NCBI GenBank assembly: GCA_027325115.1
Contig: DAHWFG010000508.1
Location: 1-11,448 of the forward strand
Reading direction: 5' to 3'
DNA: 11,448 nucleotides
From: JAKBCQ01 sp021807585
GTDB taxonomy: Bacteria > Planctomycetota > Planctomycetia > Isosphaerales > Isosphaeraceae
Under the pieces are notes generated by a model. It saw only the letters and a program-made list of their open reading frames with translations. It ran no database searches and was not told the DNA's origin. A program made the translations under genes and the position numbers. Positions 6,560-11,448 of the stretch are shown here, piece after piece; position 1 is the first letter of the stretch; each line of letters opens with the position of its first letter.

Positions 6560-7654
6560 ATGAACCGATCGGTAAGCTTTGCGGTTCTGTGCATGATCGG
6601 ATCGATCGCCGCGGACGAGCCCCGCGCGCCGAAATCGATTTCGACCGTCGCGGGGATCGGCCGCGGGGGTTACGCGGGCGACGGCGGACCCGCCGTACGC
6701 GCCGAATTGAACATGCCTTTTGACGTTGTATTCGATAAGAGCGATAATTTATACATCTCGGATACAATGAATCATTGCATCCGTCGCGTCGACTCTCGCA
6801 CGGGGACGATCGAGACTTTCGCGGGGGACGGGACGAAGGGCTCTACCGGCGACGGCGGCGGCGCCGCGAAGGCGAAGTTGAACGAGCCTTATGGGCTTGC
6901 GATCGACGATTCTGAAAACGTTTATATCGTGGATCGCTTGAATTATCGCATTCGCAGGGTCGACGCGGCGACGGGAACGATCAAGACGGTCGCGGGAAAC
7001 GGGTCGAACGTTTATTCGGGGGACGGCGGACCCGCGATCGCCGCGGGGCTCGTCGAGCCTAACGGAATCGCGCTCGATCGTCACGGGCGTTTATATATCG
7101 CCGATGTCAGAGGCAATCGCGTGCGAGTGGTCGAAGGCGCGACGGGAACGATATCGACCTTCGCGGGAACGGGCGAACCGAAACACGCGGGCGACGGCGG
7201 ACCCGCCGCGAGGGCCGCGGTTTGGGGGCCTCGAGCCGTCGATATCGCGCCCGACGGATCGATCTATATCTTGGAACGTGAGGGAAACAGGCTTCGAAAA
7301 ATCGATGCGAAAACGGGTTTGATCGCCACCGTCGCGGGGACGGGAGCGAGGGGATATTCCGGCGACGGAGGTCCCGCGACCGATGCGACTTTCAACGGAC
7401 CCAAAGAGATGGCGGTCGATTCCAACGGGAATGTCGTGATCGTCGACACCGAGAATCACGCGGCGCGACGGATCGATATCGCATCGGGAACGATCCGGAC
7501 GGTCGCCGGAACCGGGAAAAAGGGGAGCGGCGGCGACGGAGGTCCCGCGACCGCGGCGCAGCTCGGTCGACCCCACGGAGCGGCGTTTTCATCGCAAGGA
7601 ATCTTGTTCCTTGGAGATACGGAGAATCATCGAATTCGACGCGTGGGACCCTGA
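6560..7654 (+). CDS. Exported six-bladed NHL-repeat beta-propeller protein
   Basis: The 364-residue product opens with a probable signal peptide (MNRSVSFAVLCMIGSIAA, cleavage near residue 18), so it should act outside the cytoplasm. The rest is six NHL repeats with an exact 57-residue period: the T-[VF]-A-G core begins at 29, 86, 143, 200, 257 and 314. Each repeat carries T-[VF]-A-G-x-G, then GDGG[PG]A, a P-x-x-[VIM/A] strand, a (N/G)xx(Y/V)I.D strand and N-x-x-x-R-[RK]-[VI]-D. Six repeats make a closed propeller, with the first and last strands (ISTVAG and RIRRVGP) probably completing one blade. NHL propellers usually bind proteins, peptides or sugars; some are enzymes. I see no fused catalytic domain, so ligand and role are open. 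A hydrolase gene follows after 134 bp; no functional link is evident. Confidence 0.9.
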   Translation: MNRSVSFAVLCMIGSIAADEPRAPKSISTVAGIGRGGYAGDGGPAVRAELNMPFDVVFDKSDNLYISDTMNHCIRRVDSRTGTIETFAGDGTKGSTGDGGGAAKAKLNEPYGLAIDDSENVYIVDRLNYRIRRVDAATGTIKTVAGNGSNVYSGDGGPAIAAGLVEPNGIALDRHGRLYIADVRGNRVRVVEGATGTISTFAGTGEPKHAGDGGPAARAAVWGPRAVDIAPDGSIYILEREGNRLRKIDAKTGLIATVAGTGARGYSGDGGPATDATFNGPKEMAVDSNGNVVIVDTENHAARRIDIASGTIRTVAGTGKKGSGGDGGPATAAQLGRPHGAAFSSQGILFLGDTENHRIRRVGP

Positions 7655-7788
7655 GGAAAGCTGGGGAATATAGGCGAGCGCCTCGATCGATCGCCTGCGG
7701 AAATCGGACGACAAGGGCGTTCCGCTTTAGAAATCATCTTGTTATCGTGATCGCTTCACCCGGATTCTTCACACGGAGTTAAGTCGGC

Positions 7789-8805
7789 ATGCCAGGAACT
7801 TTGGATGTTCCTCCTTTCGAGCCTCATCCGCTGCTGCGGGGAGGGCACGCGCAGACGATCGCGGGACGTTATTTTCCGGGACCGAAGGCGCGACTCGACG
7901 CGACGACTCAGGTGATCGAACTCCCCGACTCGGCGCGGCTGTCGGCGCTCGAGACGATTCCCCCGGGGTGGGTCGAGGGAGATCCCGCTGCGATCATGCT
8001 CCACGGCTTGGCGGGCTGCGCTCGATCGTCGTTCGTCGTCCGGACGGCGTCGCGGTTGGCGCGCTCGGGAGTTCGTGTTGTTCGTTTGAACATGCGAAAC
8101 GCAGGCGATGGTTTCGGCCTGGCGAAAGGCTTTTATCACAGCGGTCGCACCGACGACGTCCGCAACGTGGTGGAATGGATGGCGCGGCGCGCCCCCGGTT
8201 CGCCGATCGCGCTCGTCGGGTTTTCGCTGGGGGGGAATTTGGCGCTCAAACTCGCCGCCGAGGCGGCAATAGACCCGCTCGACGCGCTCGATTGCGTCGT
8301 CGCCGCCAACCCGCCGATCGACCTCGCCGCATGCTCCAAACTCCTCGAACGAAAAGAAAATCAAAAATATGACAGACACTTTGCGCGATTGCTGCGCGGC
8401 CAGGCTGAACGCTTGCACAAATGTTTTCCCGAACTCGGTACGATCGATCTCTCGAGTGTGGAAACCGTGCGTCGATTCGACGAACGTTACACCGCTCCCC
8501 GCAACGGATTCGTCGACGCCGACGATTATTACGAGCGATCGAGTTCGGCGCGCATCCTGGACAGGATCCAGATCCCCGGCCTCGTCGTTCATGCCGCCGA
8601 CGATCCGTTCATCCCCGTCGAACCTTTCCGCGAGGCTCGTTTTCCGGCCGAGATCGAACTCGAATTGCTCTCACATGGAGGACATATAGGATATTTGAGC
8701 AAGAATCAATGGGACGGCGATCGACGCTGGCTCGACAAACGTCTGGCGGTCTGGTTGGCGAAACGATGGAAGAACGTCTTCGCAACCCGGGCTGCGATGT
8801 GTTAA
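7789..8805 (+). CDS. YheT-type alpha/beta hydrolase (UPF0017)
   Basis: This 338-residue cytoplasmic protein has the features of the YheT/ABHD1-3 branch of alpha/beta hydrolases. The N-terminal family block is FEPHPLLRGGHAQTIAGRYF (10-29). LHGLAG (71-76) forms the oxyanion region, R-L-N-M-R-N-A-G (99-106) is typical of the branch, and GFSLGGN (144-150) is the nucleophile elbow with Ser146. The acid is in HAADDPFIP (268-276, probably Asp272 or Asp271) and the His is in SHGGHIGYL (295-303, His299), so the triad looks intact. Family members act as esterases on short-chain or lipid esters; the natural substrate here cannot be read from sequence. The length is normal for the family. The start ATG has GGAG at 7775-7778, 10 nt upstream. 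No adjacent gene suggests a pathway. Confidence 0.9.
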   Translation: MPGTLDVPPFEPHPLLRGGHAQTIAGRYFPGPKARLDATTQVIELPDSARLSALETIPPGWVEGDPAAIMLHGLAGCARSSFVVRTASRLARSGVRVVRLNMRNAGDGFGLAKGFYHSGRTDDVRNVVEWMARRAPGSPIALVGFSLGGNLALKLAAEAAIDPLDALDCVVAANPPIDLAACSKLLERKENQKYDRHFARLLRGQAERLHKCFPELGTIDLSSVETVRRFDERYTAPRNGFVDADDYYERSSSARILDRIQIPGLVVHAADDPFIPVEPFREARFPAEIELELLSHGGHIGYLSKNQWDGDRRWLDKRLAVWLAKRWKNVFATRAAMC

Positions 8806-8866
8806 GAATCGTTTCTTGGACGCCTCTCTTCGGCGCTTCTTTCACGGCATGGAGCACACGACCTAG

Positions 8867-9295
8867 ATGACTCAACCCAGTTTCAACAAACATCGCGCGG
8901 CGCTCGAAGTTCTCAAGCGTGCACGCGACGTCCAGATCGAGAATCTCGCCGACGAGATCTTGGATCAGGAAGAGAATCTCGTTGAAGGAGGATTTCACTT
9001 CAACGAGTTTTTGGAATCGCACGGAACCAAGCTTCATTACCTTTGTATGATGACTTCCCAACTCGAGCTCGCCGCCGAAAAACTCGAGGATTCGTCGGCG
9101 ATTCACGTCACGACGGGGGAGGGGGGAGTGCGACGGAAAAAGAAAAAGCGCAAGGAAGATAAGCAACCATCGATTGATCCGATGATCGTCGCCGATTGCC
9201 CCGTCGCCGAGCTCTCCTGCGCCGAGCCCGGAAGCCACGAAGCCGATCGCAGTTGGATCGCTTCGGCGGGGGACGACCTCGACGACATCGCGTGA
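8867..9295 (+). CDS. Hypothetical charged protein, 142 residues
   Basis: I do not recognise this family. The first 75 residues are predicted mostly helical and highly charged, with heptad-like stretches (AALEVLKRARDVQIENLADE, then EILDQEENLVEGG) and a hydrophobic patch LHYLCMMTSQLELAAEKL. A polybasic run RRKKKKRK sits at 89-96. The tail is acidic (GDDLDDIA at the end) and contains two Cys (111, 118). There is no signal peptide or membrane segment, so it is probably cytoplasmic; the basic run could contact nucleic acid, but that is a guess. An in-frame TAG stands directly before the ATG, so the start cannot be further upstream, yet no Shine-Dalgarno site is visible. The gene follows the hydrolase by 61 bp on the same strand and may be co-transcribed. 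Codon use and amino-acid make-up fit a real gene. Confidence 0.6.
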   Translation: MTQPSFNKHRAALEVLKRARDVQIENLADEILDQEENLVEGGFHFNEFLESHGTKLHYLCMMTSQLELAAEKLEDSSAIHVTTGEGGVRRKKKKRKEDKQPSIDPMIVADCPVAELSCAEPGSHEADRSWIASAGDDLDDIA

Positions 9296-9384
9296 CCCCC
9301 GCGAATTTCGTCGCCTCGCGCTCCTCGCCGGACGCCGTGAGACGATCGATGCGACGGGTGACGATCAACGTTCGTCGTTCCGAT

Positions 9385-10767
9385 TCACGACGACGATCGC
9401 GCGGCGCCTTTCCTACGCAGACTTTTATATCTGATTTTGTTGTCGGTCGCTCGACTCGCCTTCAGCGGAGTCGAGAGCGGTGTCGTTTTGTTCGCGACCG
9501 AGGATTCGGCCTCGGTCGCTCGCGGCACGACGTTCGCCGCGACTCTCGCGACATCGATACGCTTCGCGTCCGTCGAAATCCCTTTCGGCCGCCGCGCGAA
9601 GCCGACGACCACCGCCGCGAACAACACCGCGTCGATCACGCACGGAATCGCGAATATCCAGGGTGATCTCGAACCCAACCGATCGATCAATACCCCCGCG
9701 CTTAGGCCGCCGCAAAGCGATCCCAATCCCGTCGTCGTCATCACGTTGAGAGCCTGCGCTCCCGCCCTTAATTGCGGCGGAGATCGATGATCAAGATACA
9801 TCTGTCCCCCAACCGTGAAGCACGCCGTCGCTACACCGTGAAGCGTCACCGACGCGATCGCCGGCCACAACGGAGGATCGGCCCAAAGGCACGCGTAGCG
9901 GACCGACCACGCCAAAATCCCGAGCGCCAACGTTCCCCGATAACCGCACCGAACGATCAACCACGGTATGAACGCCAACGCGAGAATCTCGGGAATCTGA
10001 CCCAGAGTCATCGCCGTGGCAATCCATGCCCGCGGCAAACCACGAGCCTGAAGATCGGTCGGCACGATTTGATACATCAGAGGTGTCGTAAGACTGACCG
10101 TGAACGCCGCGATCAAATACAATCGAACATCCGATCGACCAATCAACTCTCGCGTATCGCTGAGATAATCGCGGATCGACCGGCATTCGGCGAGCGGAGG
10201 CGTTTTGGGAAGAAACAGGCAAAAACATCCGAGCACGATCGAAATCGCCGCGGCGAGCAAAAACGCTCCGTTAACACCCGATCCGGATCGATGAACGCCG
10301 AACCGTACCAGTGTGAGCGACGCCCCCCATCCCGCAACCAGCCACCCGACAGTCCCCCACAGGCGAATCCCGCCGAATTCCTCGCGCGGATGATCGAGAT
10401 TGCGAAACGTGAGCGAATTGCTCAGTCCATAGCCGGGAACCGTCAACAACCAGTAAACAAGCATCAGCGCGAACAGAATCCGCGAGTCTCGGATCGCTCC
10501 CGACGCGAAAACAAGCAGAAGTCCCCCGCCGGCAAGATAGATGAACGAAAGCGCGCGCTGCGTCTCAACCCGACGATCGACGATCTGTCCCGCGAGAAAT
10601 GGCGTGACGCAAGCCGCGATCGCCATCGTCGAAAAAATCAACCCGCGCGCCGATCCCGAGATCCCCAGATCCGCCAGATGCACCGCGAGCAACGGCCACC
10701 AGGCGCCTTGAACCGCGTATACCAAGGCCATCATCACGCGGAGCCGCCGCTTCGCGGGGACGTTCAT
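9385..10767 (-). CDS. MFS transporter, nucleoside:H+ symporter-like
   Basis: The 460-residue product has about 12 hydrophobic segments (roughly 10-30, 41-62, 73-90, 96-117, 133-156, 168-187, 213-234, 247-270, 277-294, 301-323, 338-360, 368-390) in the 6+6 layout of the major facilitator superfamily. A motif-A-like loop, LAGQIVDRR (58-66), lies after helix 2. FGGIRLWGTVGWLVAGWG (131-148) at helix 5 is typical of the nucleoside:H+ symporter/MFS_1-like branch that includes NupG and HcaT, so a nucleoside or small aromatic acid is the best guess for the substrate. The last 65 residues (396-460) are a basic, Ala/Ser/Thr-rich cytoplasmic tail that the family does not usually have. The minus-strand ATG at 10767 is preceded by AAGGAAG about 8-10 nt upstream. 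It converges with the small hypothetical gene, leaving 89 bp. Family firm, substrate uncertain. Confidence 0.88.
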   Translation of the reverse strand: MNVPAKRRLRVMMALVYAVQGAWWPLLAVHLADLGISGSARGLIFSTMAIAACVTPFLAGQIVDRRVETQRALSFIYLAGGGLLLVFASGAIRDSRILFALMLVYWLLTVPGYGLSNSLTFRNLDHPREEFGGIRLWGTVGWLVAGWGASLTLVRFGVHRSGSGVNGAFLLAAAISIVLGCFCLFLPKTPPLAECRSIRDYLSDTRELIGRSDVRLYLIAAFTVSLTTPLMYQIVPTDLQARGLPRAWIATAMTLGQIPEILALAFIPWLIVRCGYRGTLALGILAWSVRYACLWADPPLWPAIASVTLHGVATACFTVGGQMYLDHRSPPQLRAGAQALNVMTTTGLGSLCGGLSAGVLIDRLGSRSPWIFAIPCVIDAVLFAAVVVGFARRPKGISTDAKRIDVARVAANVVPRATEAESSVANKTTPLSTPLKASRATDNKIRYKSLRRKGAARSSS

Positions 10768-11334
10768 CGATCAATCTTCCTTTTCCTCGTCGTTCGCGAT
10801 ACGCTGCGCGATCGTCGAAATCGACCACACAATCATCATACGTCGTCGGATGACTCCGCGGCGAAAAGAGCGATCGATTTTCGATCGCCCTCGCCCCGCG
10901 CTCGGCCGCGAGCGACTTCCCGATGATATAGCCGCGATCGACCCAACCGCGAAGATCAGTTCCAATCGAAACGAGATCGAATACTGGAATCACGACATCG
11001 TTCGCATCAACGCCGATGTTTTTTATGATTCGGTCGATCAATATCCAATTCGTTTCATTATCTTTCATGCGGGAAAAAGAGACTCGATGAAAATGAACGA
11101 AGCTATCGTTCGGCGCGGAACGAAACTCCTTGAGAGAGGGACGCGTCTTGGAGTTTGAGATTGTGGCATCTCAAACCTCGAGACGACGTCCCCGCTCTCT
11201 TGATCAAACAATCGAGATGTCAAAGAGCATCCCGGCTCGATCTCACGGTCGCCCGGGCCCTTGCGCTACGCCGATTCAACCCGCGATATCGGCCGTTATC
11301 GGATTGTGATCCGGATCATCAATTCAAAAATCGA
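10768..11334. other. Intergenic region upstream of the MFS gene, no gene supported
   Basis: This 567-bp stretch lies between the MFS gene and a probable minus-strand gene end. It should hold the MFS promoter. Frames open here (plus 10850-11158, minus 10565-11068) lack a Shine-Dalgarno site and known motifs. The part from about 10960 to 11100 is more AT-rich than its surroundings. Besides the long hairpin at 11132-11201 there is a perfect 12-bp palindrome tgatccggatca at 11307-11318, 17 bp past the stop of the right-edge gene. Confidence 0.4.
11132..11201. repeat. Long imperfect hairpin (about 30-bp arms, 6-nt loop)
   Basis: gtttgagat (11153-11161) pairs perfectly with atctcaaac (11168-11176) around the loop tgtggc. 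The pairing continues outward with one mismatch, a few G-T pairs and small bulges: gcgtcttgg (11143-11151) faces ctcgagacgac, then gaga..gga faces tcc..tctc, out to 11132 and 11201. Neither side has a good T-tract. It could end transcripts of the right-edge minus-strand gene (stop 134 bp away), be a REP/MITE-type element, or act as a structured RNA. The structure is clear; the role is not. Confidence 0.6.
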
Positions 11335-11448
11335 TCACTCGATTCGATGCGTCGGTGATTCGCGCGCCGTCGGACCGCCGCGAACGATCACGTTCGGAAC
11401 GGCCGAATAATGGGTCTTGGGGAACATCGTGATCAGCACCCCCGACGC
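11335..11448 (-). CDS. Probable 3' end of an unidentified gene (truncated by the window edge)
   Basis: On the minus strand a frame enters from the right edge and stays open for 37 codons to a TGA at 11337-11335. The translation includes GVLITMFPKTHYSAVPNVIV and then RGGPTARESPTHRIE. It uses codons like those of the firm genes here (ATC, ACG, TTC, AAG, GTG). It is too short to identify a family, and one other minus frame is also open over this stretch, so the call rests on the amino-acid make-up alone. The rest of the gene lies outside the window. Confidence 0.4.
   Translation of the reverse strand, partial: ASGVLITMFPKTHYSAVPNVIVRGGPTARESPTHRIE

Noticed and set aside
7671..7697. aggcga...tcgcct inverted repeat after the NHL gene, considered as a terminator
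   Set aside because: The stem is only 6 bp with a 13-nt loop and no T-tract follows.
7756..8592. A 278-codon minus-strand open frame
   Set aside because: It is antisense to the YheT-type hydrolase, whose catalytic motifs are unmistakable on the plus strand.
9362..9397. Hairpin tcgtcgt/acgacga overlapping the MFS stop codon, considered as a terminator
   Set aside because: The stem has a 5-nt bulge and no T-tract follows on either strand, so it may be chance in CGATCG/CGACGA-rich DNA.
9772..10926. A 384-codon plus-strand open frame
   Set aside because: It runs antisense to the MFS gene, is dominated by Arg/Pro/Asn, and has no family motif or coherent hydrophobic pattern. The minus-strand frame has 12 clear helices.
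1..11448. Search for CRISPR arrays, tRNA or rRNA genes, transposases, toxin-antitoxin pairs and defence or biosynthetic clusters
   Set aside because: No regularly spaced repeats, cloverleaf-like sequence, DDE-type or other transposase motif, or co-directional cluster of functionally linked genes was seen.

Overview
The window looks like ordinary chromosome from a planctomycete, most likely of the Isosphaeraceae/Gemmatales type. The support is indirect: a small lipoprotein with a short conserved block (TLPSGKY...DDVQYFP..PSFP) and a Pro/Gly/Ala-rich tail of the kind I associate with that phylum, a long exported beta-repeat protein with pre-peptidase C-terminal (PPC) domains, an exported SOUL protein, loosely packed genes with long intergenic gaps, and marked enrichment of CGATCG. 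G+C is in the mid-to-high 50s by eye. I have no marker gene to fix the genus.

Layout, left to right. 1-2759 (+): 3' part of a large secreted repeat protein, cut by the left edge. 2760-3095: convergent gap filled by nested inverted repeats. 3096-3419 (-): TMEM14-family four-helix membrane protein. 3704-4612 (+): exported SOUL haem-binding-family protein, whose stop codon abuts a perfect 20-bp palindrome. 4613-5355: gap with no intact gene, a possible decayed minus-strand gene and a rho-independent terminator. 5356-5826 (-): small lipoprotein. 5827-6559: long gap with no gene I can support. 6560-7654 (+): exported six-bladed NHL propeller. 7789-8805 (+): YheT-type alpha/beta hydrolase. 8867-9295 (+): small charged hypothetical protein. 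9385-10767 (-): MFS transporter resembling nucleoside:H+ symporters. 10768-11334: gap with a long imperfect hairpin. 11335-11448 (-): probable 3' end of another gene running off the right edge.

The genes do not form one pathway. The only possible co-transcribed set is NHL protein, hydrolase and small hypothetical on the plus strand, with gaps of 134 and 61 bp and no functional link that I can see. Four products (repeat protein, SOUL protein, lipoprotein, NHL protein) appear to act outside the cytoplasmic membrane; two are integral membrane proteins.

I saw no CRISPR array, tRNA, rRNA, transposase, toxin-antitoxin pair or defence-system signature, and no convincing undescribed multi-gene system. 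The most notable structures are the 180-residue super-repeat in the first protein, the nested repeats at 2807-3096, the palindrome at 4613-4632 and the hairpin at 11132-11201.
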